Shown here: positions 8,251 through 17,337 of the stretch, piece after piece
How positions within the stretch are numbered: position 1 is the stretch's first letter
Layout of the letters: every line of letters starts with the position of its first letter
DNA from: Streptomyces sp. GKU 895
Lineage (GTDB): Bacteria > Actinomycetota > Actinomycetes > Streptomycetales > Streptomycetaceae
Length of the DNA: 64,000 nt
Assembly: GCA_002027195.1 (NCBI GenBank)
Contig: MWJO01000003.1
Location: 111,224-175,223, forward strand
Direction: 5' to 3'
Position numbers and translations under genes: made by a program
Notes under the pieces: model-generated
The model's input: the letters and a program-made list of their open reading frames with translations, nothing else
What the model was told of the DNA's origin: nothing
Database searches by the model: none

Positions 8251-9100
8251 CCGCGGAAGTCTGGCATCCGCCACTGACAATTGAGGCCTGTGCGGCCTCA
8301 GTGCCCGCGGTGGCAGGCGTGAGAACCGTCGCCACACGCCCCTTGACGCCGTCCGCGGCCCGCAGCACGAGCGGCGCCAGCAGCAGCCCGACGCCCATCA
8401 CGGCGGCACCCGCGACGGCGTCGAGGAAGTAGTGGTTGGCGGTGCCCATGACCACGATCGTGGTGATCAGCGGGTAGGCGACACCGGCGGCCTTCGCGAT
8501 ACGCGTCCCGCCGTACCGCCACAGCATGACTCCGCACCACAGCGCCCAGCCCACATGCAGGCTCGGCATGGCCGCGTACTGGTTCGTCATCCCGCCCATG
8601 CCACGGGGTGCGCTGGCTTCGCCGCCCCACCAGCCGTACGAGCTGTACTGGGCCATGGTGTCGACGAAGCCGTGGCCCGGGGAGAGGAGGCGGGGCGGGC
8701 AGGTGGGCAGCAGGGTGAAGCCGATCAGACCGATGAACGTGGACGTCATCAGCCAGGTGCGGGCGGCGCGGTAACGCACGGCGTGCGACCGGAACAGCCA
8801 GACCAGGATCGCCGGGGTGACCAGGTAGTGCAGCGACGCGTACCAGAAGTCGGCCGGTACGCCGAGCCACGCCTCCCGGGTGAAGAGCCGGTTGAGCGGG
8901 TGCTCGGCGTTGAGGTGGAGGAACTTCTCCACCCGCAGGATCGCCAGGCCGTGGTCCACGGCGTGCGTGACATCACCTCGGGCCAGGAGCCGGCCTGCCG
9001 AATAGCAGGCGTACACCAGGAGGATCAGCGGCAGCTCGGTCCACCAGCGCAGCCGGGTACTCGGGGCCGTCTCACTGCCCGGTGTCTCGGCGTGCGGCAT
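8147..9100 (-). CDS. PAP2-family membrane phosphatase (inositolphosphotransferase-like)
   Basis: A 317-residue integral membrane protein with about six hydrophobic segments. Family signatures are MPSLHVGWALW (around residue 180) and the later ANHYFLDAVAG (around residue 225), which supply the phosphatase histidines. The preceding TLLPTCPPRLL and MAQYSSYGWWGG segments are typical of the Aur1/Ipt1-like actinobacterial subgroup, which acts on lipid phosphates or transfers phospho-head groups at the membrane. The start is the ATG at 9100 with GGGAGG just upstream. About 100 bp of its hydrophilic C-terminal tail overlap the downstream nuclease gene. Substrate unknown. Confidence 0.8.
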   Translation of the reverse strand: MPHAETPGSETAPSTRLRWWTELPLILLVYACYSAGRLLARGDVTHAVDHGLAILRVEKFLHLNAEHPLNRLFTREAWLGVPADFWYASLHYLVTPAILVWLFRSHAVRYRAARTWLMTSTFIGLIGFTLLPTCPPRLLSPGHGFVDTMAQYSSYGWWGGEASAPRGMGGMTNQYAAMPSLHVGWALWCGVMLWRYGGTRIAKAAGVAYPLITTIVVMGTANHYFLDAVAGAAVMGVGLLLAPLVLRAADGVKGRVATVLTPATAGTEAAQASIVSGGCQTSAGERIPRQRESRIGAGPEPSAAPTDAGDGAPAAAR

Positions 9101-9291
9101 CCGATCGCCTCCCCCTTCTCGTTGCGGCGTCCGGTTGCCCGGTCTTACCACTTTACGGTGTATGTGTTCGACCTCGCGCGCGGCCCCCGGCTCTCTAGGA
9201 CGCAGAGATCGACCGCCGGGTTGCCCCCGGACAGGGTGCGCGATGATGGGTGCGGCCCGCCCGGTTTTTTCCTCGAAAGGTCCTTCATCTC

Positions 9292-9888
9292 ATGGCACCG
9301 CGCATCCTGCTCGCCCGGCACGGCCAGACCGCATGGTCTCTGGCGGGCAAACATACGGGCAGGACGGATGTGCCGTTGCTGGAGGAGGGCCGGCGTGGCG
9401 CCAAACTCCTCGGCGAGCGCCTGCACCGGCCGCCGCTGGACGGCCTCCCGGGCGTCGAGGTGCGCACCAGCCCGCTGTCACGCGCGCGTGAGACGTGCGA
9501 ACTCGCCGGGTTCGGCGAGCGCGCGAGTGAATGGGAAGCGCTGGTCGAGTGGGACTACGGCGCCTACGAGGGCATGACCCCGGACGAGATCCAGGCCGTG
9601 AACCCCGGCTGGCTCATCTGGCGCGACGGCGTCCCCGGCGGCGAGACCCTGGCGGAGGTCACCGCCCGCGCGGACGAGGTGGTGGCCTGGGCCCGCGAGG
9701 CGGACCGGGACGTCCTGGTCTTCGCCCACGGCCACATGCTGCGCTCCATAGGGGCTCGGTGGCTGGGTCTGCCGCTCGGCTTCGCCGCCCGGATCAGGCT
9801 GAACCCGACGTCGCTGTCGGTCCTCGGCTGGGCGTACGGGGAGCCGGCGGTCGAGAGCTGGAACGACACGGGCCACCTGGCGGGCTGA
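9292..9888 (+). CDS. Histidine phosphatase superfamily protein (phosphoglycerate mutase-like)
   Basis: A 198-residue cytosolic phosphatase. The catalytic RHG motif is in [11 protein letters not shown] (His at residue 9), the second arginine motif in [10 protein letters not shown] (about residue 62), the acid/base region in EWDYGAYEG, and the second catalytic histidine in VFAHGHMLR (about residue 148). Together these define the two-histidine phosphatase family, which hydrolyses sugar phosphates, nucleotides or phosphoproteins. The ATG at 9292 is preceded by AAAGG. It is divergent from the PAP2 gene (191 bp between them) and converges on the TPR regulator gene with only 8 bp between their stops. 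Substrate cannot be read from sequence. Confidence 0.85.
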   Translation: MAPRILLARHGQTAWSLAGKHTGRTDVPLLEEGRRGAKLLGERLHRPPLDGLPGVEVRTSPLSRARETCELAGFGERASEWEALVEWDYGAYEGMTPDEIQAVNPGWLIWRDGVPGGETLAEVTARADEVVAWAREADRDVLVFAHGHMLRSIGARWLGLPLGFAARIRLNPTSLSVLGWAYGEPAVESWNDTGHLAG

Positions 9889-9896
9889 CCCGCCCC

Positions 9897-11353
9897 CTAT
9901 GCCGTGCGCGGCAGGGAAGCGTGCCGCTCCAGGAACGTACCCACCCCTGACGCCCGCCGGTGCGGCAGCAGCACGCGCGTGGTCCCCGCCAGCATCGACT
10001 GGATCCGTGACGACTGGACCTGTTTCAGCAGATCCAGCACCCGCATCCCGGCGGCGGCCGCCTCGTCGGGACGGCCCCCGCGCGCGAGGTCGTCGGCCAG
10101 TTCGGCCGTGTACAGCGCGATGTTCCGGGTGAAGTGCGGGTCCTGGAGCTGCGCCGCCCGATGCGCGTGCCGTGCCGCCCGCGGCCAGTCGCCCAGCGTC
10201 GACCAGCACTGCGCCTCCAGGCCCTCCAGTTCTGCCTCCCCGTAGAAGCTCATCCACTCGGGGTCGGCGTCCGAGGGGCCTCGCTCGAAGAGGGCCTGGG
10301 CCCGGACCAGCGCCTGTTCGCAGCCGGCGCGGTCGGCGAGCCCCGCCCAGCCGCCCGCCTCCCGCAGCGCGAGCAGCGACATCAGCCGGGCGGACCCGAG
10401 CGGCCGCCCGTGACCCGTTGCGCGGCCTGCGCCGCCCGCACCGCCTCACGCGGCCGCCCGGCGTCGCGCGCGAGGAACGCCGTGTTGCAGAAGGCGTGCG
10501 ACTCCAGACCGGCGTCACCCGTCATCCGCGCGGTCGCGAGCGCCTCCGCGTAGTGCGAGCGCGCGTCGTCGAACCGGCCCGAGTCGTGTGCCAGCCAGCC
10601 CACCGAGATGGCGAGTTCACCGGCACCCGAGTGCAGCCGGTCGGCGGTGGTCTGCCGGGTCGCACCGGCGTCCAGCAGCGCGTAGGCGGCGCGCAACGGG
10701 GTCGCCGCGCGCCGGTACAGGCCGTCCGCGCCGTGCCGGTCGTCCAGCAGCCGGATCCGGCGTACCGCTTCTTCCAGGGCGTCCGCGTCGGGGGCTCCCG
10801 CGCGCCGGACGCGCCGGTCCGCCGCCGCGGCGGCGGGGTGGAGCCCGATCGTGCCCAGTGAGGCGACGGCCACGGTGGCGCCCCCGCCGGTCATGAATGC
10901 GCGACGCAGCACGTCGCTCTCCTCGTAGTTGTCGTGCGTCTCGTACGGGTCCTGCGGGTCATACGGCTCGTACGCCCCCCATGTCTCACCCGTCGCGCCA
11001 CCCGCGGCGCACGCGGGGCTCGTGACGTGCGTCGGGGGCGCGCCCTCGGCGGCGCGCGCCCCGCGTCCGCGTACGGACGCCCGGGACGCGAAGCCCAGGT
11101 CGGTGAGCGTGCGGCCGGGGAACATGTGCAAGAACACCCGTTCGTACGCGTAGTTGGGGCAGCGGATTTCGCCCGCCTCGACCCGGCCCACATAGCGCGC
11201 GTCACAGCTGACCCGCTCGCCGATCTCGCGCGCGGCCCGTCGTACCGCCGCGGCGAACTCGGCCGGGGAGCGCTGTCCGCGCAACTCCCGGAACGCGAGA
11301 TTCGGCCGCGGTGGCCTGGGGGACTGGGACGAGGTCACCTTTGACGTCGCCAT
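9897..11353 (-). CDS. TPR-containing regulator with N-terminal helix-turn-helix (frameshifted)
   Basis: A regulator of about 485 residues once one frame break is bridged. The N-terminus (QRSPAEFAAAVRRAA, then CDARYVGRVEAGEIRCPN) reads like a degenerate Cro/C1-type helix-turn-helix. The middle contains RRAFMTGGGATVAVASLG, a hydrophobic stretch typical of NsdA-like Streptomyces regulators. The C-terminal half is helical TPR repeats (SHYAEALATARMTGD, ALREAGGWAGLADRAG). The coding frame switches between 10398 and 10410: one frame ends shortly after AAQAAQRVTG and the other resumes at GSARLMSLLALREAGG. The length of 1457 nt equals a whole gene minus one base. The ATG at 11353 has GAGAGGA upstream. 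No target is known. Confidence 0.7.
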
Positions 11354-11634
11354 GGCCGGGTCCTCTCGTGCGAACCGTCGAACCATGCCGGAGCCGTGGT
11401 GAGTTGAGTGGTATGTCACTGTCGTCACCCTGGTTCCGGCGGGCAAGAACGTACCTGCTGTAGCGGACCCGCCACGCAGTGTTTGGCTACAAACCGGATA
11501 TCTCATCCACGATCTGCCATGAACTGCCATCCTTTGCGGCTGACTTGCGCCGTAGCCGTTGACGCGCCCGCGCGTTGAACTCCATGGACCGGGAGCCGCC
11601 CGACTCCCGAGCCGCCTGTCCGAGGAGGGGTTCC

Positions 11635-12063
11635 GTGGTGGAGGCCGGGATGGAGACCAGCCAGAGCATCGAGGTGTGCACGCCGCTGACGGAGTGCAGC
11701 GCGCCACCGGTCCCGGAGGTCGGCTGCGACCTCGTCACGGTGCCGACCCGGCAGGGGCTGGAGGCGGTCGACATCCTGCGCCGGGGCGCCGGGGACGCGG
11801 TGGGGCCCGTACTGCACGACGACGGGGGAGGCACCCTCGGCTTCGTGGTCCCGCCGGGGACCGCGGCCGCGTGGGACGTGCCGGGCAGCACCTGTACGGA
11901 GACCGACGGGCGGGGGCTGCGGCTGAACCCCGAGCCGCCGGTGGAGGGCTCGGGATGGCTGCTGCCGCCCGGCGAGGCCGACCTGGCGACGGACCCGGCG
12001 GTGCTGCGGGCGGCGCTGGGGGAGGCGGCCCGGCTGATCGAGGCGGCGGACAACTGCCGCTGA
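11635..12063 (+). CDS. Conserved hypothetical protein (142 aa)
   Basis: A small acidic protein, probably cytosolic, that I recognise only as a conserved Streptomyces hypothetical. It contains a Cys-containing N-terminal part (SIEVCTPLTECSAPP, then GCDLVTVPT), a Gly-rich middle (DDGGGTLGFVVPPGTAAAWDVPGS) and a helical C-terminus (LRAALGEAARLIEAADNCR). No transmembrane segment is seen. GAGGAGGGG at 11622-11630 supports a GTG start at 11635 or 11638; an ATG at 11650 is a third choice. It is divergent from the TPR regulator. Confidence 0.6.
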   Translation: MVEAGMETSQSIEVCTPLTECSAPPVPEVGCDLVTVPTRQGLEAVDILRRGAGDAVGPVLHDDGGGTLGFVVPPGTAAAWDVPGSTCTETDGRGLRLNPEPPVEGSGWLLPPGEADLATDPAVLRAALGEAARLIEAADNCR

Positions 12064-12119
12064 GGTGCGCCCGACGAGCTGGGCGAGCCTGACGCCCCCC
12101 GGCTTGCGACAATGGGCGC

Positions 12120-12989
12120 ATGGCAAGGTCCCGTAGCTCCCGGCGCGCAGCCGCCACCGTCGAACCCGTGGTGGAACCCGTCGACGGCGGGCTCGCCGAG
12201 CTGATCCCCGACCGGGAGCGCCCGCGGGCCTGGACCCTGCTCATCGACGGCGCCCCGCAGTCGCACGTCGACCTCGACGACCCCGCCCGGCTCACCTTCG
12301 AGTACCAGCGCCGCCTCGGCCATGTCATCGACCTCGTCGCCCCGTCCGGCAAACCGGTGCACGCCGTGCATCTCGGCGGCGGCGCCCTCACCCTCGCCCG
12401 GTACACCGCCGCGACCCGCCCCCGCTCCACCCAGCAGGTCGTCGAGCGCGACGCGGCCCTCGTCCAACTGGTCCGCCGCGAGCTTCCGTTGGACCCGAAC
12501 GCCCGCATCCGGGTGCGTTCCGTGGACGCCCGCGAAGGGCTCGCCAAGGTGCTCGACGGCTGGGCCGACCTCGTCGTCGCCGACGTGTTCAGCGGCGCGC
12601 GCACCCCGGCGCATCTGACCTCGACCGAATTCCTGGACGAGGTCCGCAGGGCCCTCAGGCCCGGCGGTGTCTACGCCGCCAACCTCGCCGACGGACCCCC
12701 GCTCGCCCACCTCCGCGGCCAGATCGCCACCGCCGCCGCCCGCTTCGAACACCTCGCCCTGATCGCCGACCCGACGGTCCTGCGCGGCAAACGCTTCGGC
12801 AACGCGGTGCTGGTGGCCTCCGACACCCCGCTGCCGATCGCGGAACTGACCCGCAGGGCCGCCTCCGACCCGCACCCCGGCCGTCTAGAACACGGCCGCG
12901 CGCTCCTGGACTTCACCGGCGGCGCGGCCCCCGTCACGGACGTGGCGGCGGTCGCGTCACCCGCACCACCGCCCTCGGTGTTCCGCTGA
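12120..12989 (+). CDS. Spermidine synthase-like SAM-dependent methyltransferase-fold protein
   Basis: A 289-residue Rossmann-fold protein. The SAM-binding region reads VHLGGGALTLARY (residues 82-94), then an acidic loop at QQVVERDAALVQL, the RVRSVDAREGL segment and DLVVADVFSG as motif III. LRPGGVYAANLADG matches the post-motif region. These features are shared by polyamine aminopropyltransferases and by the actinobacterial fused/spermidine synthase-like group. The substrate-binding half of a true spermidine synthase is not obvious, so I call it spermidine synthase-like only. The ATG at 12120 starts 56 bp after the preceding gene, which is probably co-transcribed. Confidence 0.75.
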   Translation: MARSRSSRRAAATVEPVVEPVDGGLAELIPDRERPRAWTLLIDGAPQSHVDLDDPARLTFEYQRRLGHVIDLVAPSGKPVHAVHLGGGALTLARYTAATRPRSTQQVVERDAALVQLVRRELPLDPNARIRVRSVDAREGLAKVLDGWADLVVADVFSGARTPAHLTSTEFLDEVRRALRPGGVYAANLADGPPLAHLRGQIATAAARFEHLALIADPTVLRGKRFGNAVLVASDTPLPIAELTRRAASDPHPGRLEHGRALLDFTGGAAPVTDVAAVASPAPPPSVFR

Positions 12990-12999
12990 ACGGCCCCGG

Positions 13000-13512
13000 T
13001 CAGTACGTCCCCACGTCCACCCGCGGCGCACTGTCGTGCCACGTGCAGAACACCGTCACCCGGTCCGCGCCGGAGGCGAACTCCACCCGGATCCACGTCT
13101 CCGTCTTCCACACCTGCATCGACCAGCCCGCGGCCGGCGTCGCCGACACCAGCGTCGCGGAGGACTTCCCGAGCGAGAACACCGCCCGGCCGCCGTCGGT
13201 GTCGTAGCTCTTGACCTCACCGGAGGCCGTGGGGGAGGGGCTCGGGGTCGTGGACGGGCTCGGCGCGGGCGAAGTCCTTCGCGAGGGGTGAGTCTTCGAC
13301 GGGGACGCGGAAGCGGATGCGGACGGGCGGGCCGTCGACGACGCCAGCGGCTTGGAGTCCTGGGTCGTGGCCTCGGCCACCGTGATGGGCAGGGCGCGCG
13401 GCGGGTCGTAGGCGGTGCCCGCCATCACCGTGTGGACACCCCACCACGACAGCGTGACCGCCGCGCCCGTGGCGAGCGACCAAGCCAGTACGTGTACGAG
13501 TCCTCTGCGCAT
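13000..13512 (-). CDS. Membrane-anchored or secreted hypothetical protein with Ser/Pro/Thr linker
   Basis: A 170-residue protein with one N-terminal hydrophobic segment (LAWSLATGAAVTLSWWGVH, about residues 8-27) that is either an uncleaved signal or a membrane anchor. It is followed by a long low-complexity Ser/Pro/Thr linker (residues 58-97) and a C-terminal beta-rich module (AVFSLGKSSATLVSATPAAG, TWIRVEFASGADRVTVFC). The architecture suggests an extracellular domain held away from the membrane. No enzymatic motif seen. It converges on the spermidine synthase-like gene, with stops 10 bp apart. Similar short proteins are common in Streptomyces without known role. Confidence 0.7.
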   Translation of the reverse strand: MRRGLVHVLAWSLATGAAVTLSWWGVHTVMAGTAYDPPRALPITVAEATTQDSKPLASSTARPSASASASPSKTHPSRRTSPAPSPSTTPSPSPTASGEVKSYDTDGGRAVFSLGKSSATLVSATPAAGWSMQVWKTETWIRVEFASGADRVTVFCTWHDSAPRVDVGTY

Positions 13513-13610
13513 CGCCGGTCATACTGCCTCACGAGCACCGGCAGCCGCATGCGTGGGGAGTTATCCACAGGCCCCGATGCGGCTCGCCCGCATGGCGTAC
13601 GGTGCGGCGC

Positions 13611-14301
13611 ATGGCAAGTGTGCTCGTGGTCGAGGACGACCAGTTCGTACGCTCGGCGCTGATCCGGCAGCTGACCGACGCCGCCCACACGGTGCGGAGT
13701 GTCGGCACGGCGCTGGAGGCGCTGCGCGAGGTCGCCCATTTCCGTTTCGACGTCGTCATCCTCGACCTCGGTCTGCCCGACCTGGACGGGTCCGAGGCGC
13801 TGAAGATGCTGCGCGGGATCACGGACGTACCGGTGATCATCGCCACGGCCCGGGACGACGAGGCGGAGATCGTCCGGCTGCTGAACGCGGGCGCGGACGA
13901 CTATCTGACCAAGCCCTTCTCGGTGGAGCACCTCTCCGCCCGGATGGCCGCCGTGCTGCGGCGCTCCCGGGCCGTCGTGGGGGGAGGCGGCCCCGGAGTC
14001 CGTACTGCGCGTCGGCGGACTGACCGTCGACCCGCTGCGCCGCCAGGCCGAGCTGGACGGCGTCCGCCTGGACCTCACCCGCCGCGAGTTCGACCTGCTG
14101 GCCTTCCTCGCCGGCCGCCCCGGCGTCGTCGTCCCCCGCAAGGAGCTCCTCGCCGAGGTGTGGCAGCAGTCCTACGGCGACGACCAGACCATCGACGTCC
14201 ATCTGTCCTGGCTGCGCCGGAAGTTGGGGGAGACCGCGGCCAGTCCCCGCTATCTGCACACCCTGCGGGGTGTCGGAGTGAAGCTGGAGCCACCGCTATG
14301 A
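13611..14301 (+). CDS. OmpR-family response regulator (frameshifted)
   Basis: A response regulator of about 229 residues after correcting one indel. The receiver domain has the acidic pocket VVEDDQ, the phospho-acceptor Asp in VVILDLGLPDLDG, the conserved threonine region TARDDE and Lys in LTKPFSVEHL. The OmpR winged helix (DLTRREFDLLAFLAGRPG, then DVHLSWLRRKLGE and LRGVGVKLEP) is read in another frame. The break falls at a run of six G at 13979-13984; five would restore RAVVGEAAPESVL. The total of 691 nt is one base over a multiple of three. The stop overlaps the kinase ATG by 4 bp. No strong ribosome site precedes 13611, so a leaderless mRNA is possible. It probably controls the chitinase gene downstream. 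Confidence 0.8.
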
Positions 14302-15694
14302 GATGGGCACTGGTCAAGGTCTGTCTCGCCGTCACCACCATGGTCGTGGTCGCCTTCGCGGTCCCGCTCGGCCTCGTCATCAAGGAGATGGCCCGGGACC
14401 GCGCCTTCTCCAACGCCGAGCGGGAGGCCGCCGCCGTCGCCCCGGCGCTGTCCATCACCACCGACCGGGACCAGCTGGAGCGGGTCGTCGCCTCCGCGGG
14501 CTCGGAGGACGGGATGGCCGTCCACATACCCGCGAGCGGAGACAGCGCCGCCGTCGACATCGGACGGCAGCGTGCCGCCGACGGGGACGTGGCGACCGTA
14601 CGGAAGCTCGGCCGGGCCTCCACCACCGAGGTGCCGGGCGGTTCCACGCTGCTCCAGCCCGTCGCGCTGAGCTCCGGCGAGATCGCGGTCGTCGAGGTGT
14701 ACGTCCCCGAGGCCGAGGTCAGCAACGGCGTGGGCACGGCGTGGGCGGTGCTCGCCGGGGTCGGCGTCGCGCTGATCGTCGGCTCGGTCGCGGTCGCCGA
14801 CCGGCTGGGCGTACGGATGGTGAAACCGGCGCAGAAGCTGGTCGAGGGCGCGCATGAGCTGGGGGAGGGGAAGCTGGGCGTGCGGGTGCCCGAGGAAGGG
14901 CCCGTCGAACTGCGGCTGGCCGCGGTGGCGTTCAACTCCATGGCCGACCAGGTGGTCCAACTGCTGGTCAATGAGCGGGAGCTGGCGGCCGACCTGTCCC
15001 ACCGTCTGCGGACGCCGCTCACCGTGCTGCGGCTCAACGCGGCCTCGCTCGCGACGGGCCCGCCGCCGAGCAGACGCGGGCCGCGGTCGCCCAGTTGGAG
15101 CGGGAGGTCGACACCATCATCCGCACCGCGCGGGAGGCCAAGCCGCAGACCGCGGCCGCCGGGCCGGGCGCCGGGTGCGACGCCGCCGAGGTGGTGCGGG
15201 AGCGGATGGCGTTCTGGTCGGCGCTCGCCGAGGACGAGGGGCGCAAGGTGCGGGTGGCGGGCGTCGAGCGGCCGGTGCGGATACCCCGTGGCCGCGCCGA
15301 CCTGGCCGCCGCGCTGGACGCCCTGCTGGGCAACGTCTTCCGGCACACCCCCGAGGGCACCGCCTTCGCGGTCGACGTCCACAACGGCGAGGACGCGGTG
15401 ATCGTGCTGGTCTCGGACGCGGGGCCCGGCATCCGCGACCCCGAGGCCGCGATGGCCCGTGGGCGGGGGTCGGGCAGCGCGGGGTCGACCGGGCTCGGCC
15501 TGGACATCGTGCGCCGGCTCGCGGAGGGGACCGGCGGGGACGTGCGGATCGGGTCCTCGGTGCTCGGCGGCACCGAGGTGCGGATCTGGATCCAGCTGGA
15601 CGGGCGGGTGCCCGAGCGCCGGGGGCACCGGGTGCGCAGGCGCCGGACGGGCAGATTGGTCTCTACCTTTAACCGGCCCCGATCCCATCCTTAA
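14298..15694 (+). CDS. Two-component sensor histidine kinase (frameshifted)
   Basis: A membrane kinase of about 465 residues once one base is restored. It has an N-terminal membrane segment (residues 6-28), an extracytoplasmic sensor of about 120 residues, a second segment (WAVLAGVGVALIVGSVAVA), a HAMP linker (RMVKPAQKLVEGAHELGEG), the H-box DLSHRLRTPLTVLRLN with the phospho-acceptor His, then an ATPase domain with an N-box (LLGNVFRHTPEGTAF), a G1 box (VSDAGPGI) and G2 (GSTGLGLDIVRRLAEG). The frame breaks between 15055 and 15068: LNAASLATG continues as AEQTRAAVAQLEREVDTII in another frame, consistent with one lost base. It is translationally coupled to the response regulator. Confidence 0.8.
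15655..15670. promoter_or_regulatory. Candidate DasR-responsive element upstream of chitinase
   Basis: ATTGGTCTCTACCTTT matches 11 of 16 positions of the dre consensus ACTGGTCTAGACCACT as I recall it. It lies inside the last codons of the kinase gene, 132 bp before the chitinase start. Chitinase genes are established DasR targets in Streptomyces; this particular site is a prediction. Confidence 0.45.
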
Positions 15695-15706
15695 GCGCAC
15701 CCTAAG
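15689..15706. promoter_or_regulatory. Direct repeat, candidate OmpR-type regulator site
   Basis: CCTTAAG at 15689 and CCCTAAG at 15700 repeat with an 11-bp period, the spacing used by OmpR-family dimers. The position between the two-component genes and the chitinase suggests autoregulation or control of the chitinase by the adjacent regulator. Inference only. Confidence 0.35.
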
Positions 15707-15801
15707 ATCGCCAACCGCCGTCCGGATCAGGCACTTTGCCCGTTTCCGGCTCGCTAGCGTGCTGCCGCACCCCACCCCCGAACAACGAAGGCAGGCACGC
15801 C

Positions 15802-17256
15802 ATGAGCACGCACCGGCGCAAGGTGAGCGGCAGGAACAAGGTGATCGCCGGGGCCGTCGCCGCGGCCGTGGTCGGTGGCGGCGCGATCCTGCTCACCGGC
15901 ACCGCCCAGGCCGCCGGGATCGGCGCCGCGTACACCAGGACCAGTGACTGGTCGACGGGTTACACCGCCCAGTACGTCGTGACGAACAACGACGGCGCGG
16001 CGAAGAAGGACTGGAAGCTGGAGTTCGACCTGCCGGCGGGCTCGAAGCTGAGCTCGCTGTGGAACGCCGAGTCGAGCGTGAGCGGACAGCACGTCACCGT
16101 GACGTCGGCCAAGTGGGACACCGACGGCCTGGCCGCGGGCGAGTCCGTCACGGTCGGCTTCGTCGTCAACGGCACCGGCGCGCCGACCGGCTGTCGCATC
16201 GACGGCGCCAGCTGTTCCGCCGACACCACCGCGACGCCGGAACCGACCGGCCGGCCCACGGAAACGGCTTCCCCGACGCCGACCAGCAAGCCCACCCCCA
16301 CCGCCACGGCGACCCCGACCGCCACCCCCACACCCACGGGCAGCCCCGGCACCGGCACCACCACCAGCGCCGGCTTCGCCCCCTACGTCGACACCTCCCT
16401 CTACCCGGCCTTCGACCTGGTCGCGAGCGCCGCGGCCACCGGTGTGAAGGACTACAACCTCGCCTTCGTCACCGACGGCGGCGGCTGCACCCCGAAGTGG
16501 GGCGGCGTGACCGACCTCGCGAGCGACGCGGTCGCCGCGCAGATCGGCGCCCTGCGCGCCAAGGGCGGCGACGTCCGGGTCTCCTTCGGCGGCGCGGCGG
16601 GCAGCGAACTGGCGACGACGTGTTCGTCGGCGGACGCGCTGGCGGCGGCGTACGGCAAGGTCGTGGACGCCTACGACCTCACCAAGGTCGACTTCGACGT
16701 CGAGGGCGGCGCGCTGCCCAACACCACGGCGAACACCAACCGCGCCAAGGCGATAGCCAAGCTCCAGGCCCAGCACCCGGACCTGGACGTCTCCTTCACC
16801 CTCCCGGTCATGCCCGAGGGCCTCACCCAGGACGGCGTGAACCTGCTGTCGAACGCCAAGAGCAACGGCGTCGCCCTCGACACCGTCAACATCATGGCCA
16901 TGGACTACGGCCCCGCCTACAGCGGCGACATGGGCACGTACGCCGAGCAGGCCGCGACGGCCACGCAGGCCCAGGTCAAGAGCGTGCTGGGGCTGAGCGA
17001 CAGCGCCGCCTGGAAGACCGTCGCCGTCACGCCCATGATCGGCGTCAACGACGTCACCAGCGAGATCTTCAAGGTCGAGGACGCCGGCCAGCTGGTGGAC
17101 TTCGCCAAGTCCAAGGGCCTCGGCTGGCTCTCCATGTGGTCCGCCACCCGCGACAAGCAGTGCTCCGGCGGCGCCAAGAACTACGCCGACGCCACGTGCA
17201 GCTCGATCGTCCAGGACGCACACGCCTTCTCGAAGGCGTTCGCGGCCTACAACTGA
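15802..17256 (+). CDS. Secreted chitinase, CBM2 plus GH18
   Basis: An extracellular chitin-degrading enzyme of 484 residues. A twin-basic n-region and hydrophobic core end at AQA (about residue 37), a cleavable signal peptide. A CBM2-type carbohydrate-binding module follows (AAYTRTSDWSTGYTAQYVVT to about residue 130), then a Thr/Pro linker (roughly 140-190) and a GH18 barrel. The catalytic core VDFDVEGG keeps the D-x-D-x-E part of the GH18 signature with Glu as proton donor; the first Asp of the longer motif is replaced by Thr. The ATG at 15802 has GAAGG upstream. It sits directly behind a two-component system and a putative dre, and ends at a strong terminator. Confidence 0.88.
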   Translation: MSTHRRKVSGRNKVIAGAVAAAVVGGGAILLTGTAQAAGIGAAYTRTSDWSTGYTAQYVVTNNDGAAKKDWKLEFDLPAGSKLSSLWNAESSVSGQHVTVTSAKWDTDGLAAGESVTVGFVVNGTGAPTGCRIDGASCSADTTATPEPTGRPTETASPTPTSKPTPTATATPTATPTPTGSPGTGTTTSAGFAPYVDTSLYPAFDLVASAAATGVKDYNLAFVTDGGGCTPKWGGVTDLASDAVAAQIGALRAKGGDVRVSFGGAAGSELATTCSSADALAAAYGKVVDAYDLTKVDFDVEGGALPNTTANTNRAKAIAKLQAQHPDLDVSFTLPVMPEGLTQDGVNLLSNAKSNGVALDTVNIMAMDYGPAYSGDMGTYAEQAATATQAQVKSVLGLSDSAAWKTVAVTPMIGVNDVTSEIFKVEDAGQLVDFAKSKGLGWLSMWSATRDKQCSGGAKNYADATCSSIVQDAHAFSKAFAAYN

Positions 17257-17273
17257 CCGTCCCCCACGGGAAA

Positions 17274-17312
17274 AGCGGGGCGCGGCATCCCCCTCGGATG
17301 CCGCGCCCCGCT
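17274..17312 (+). terminator. Rho-independent-type hairpin after chitinase
   Basis: A perfect 17-bp stem (left arm from 17274, right arm ending 17312) with a 5-nt CCCTC loop lies between the convergent chitinase and bglC genes, so it can stop transcription from both sides. Confidence 0.85.
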
Positions 17313-17337
17313 CCCGCTCCCCCGACTCGGCGCGGCC

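Noticed and set aside
11487..12875. 462-codon minus-strand open frame over the spermidine synthase-like gene
   Set aside because: The plus-strand genes carry the real motifs; the minus frame is low-complexity.
13602..15401. 599-codon apparent fusion of a receiver domain to a histidine kinase
   Set aside because: The link is an artefact of the G6 frameshift: the winged helix and the ATGA junction are intact in the other frame.
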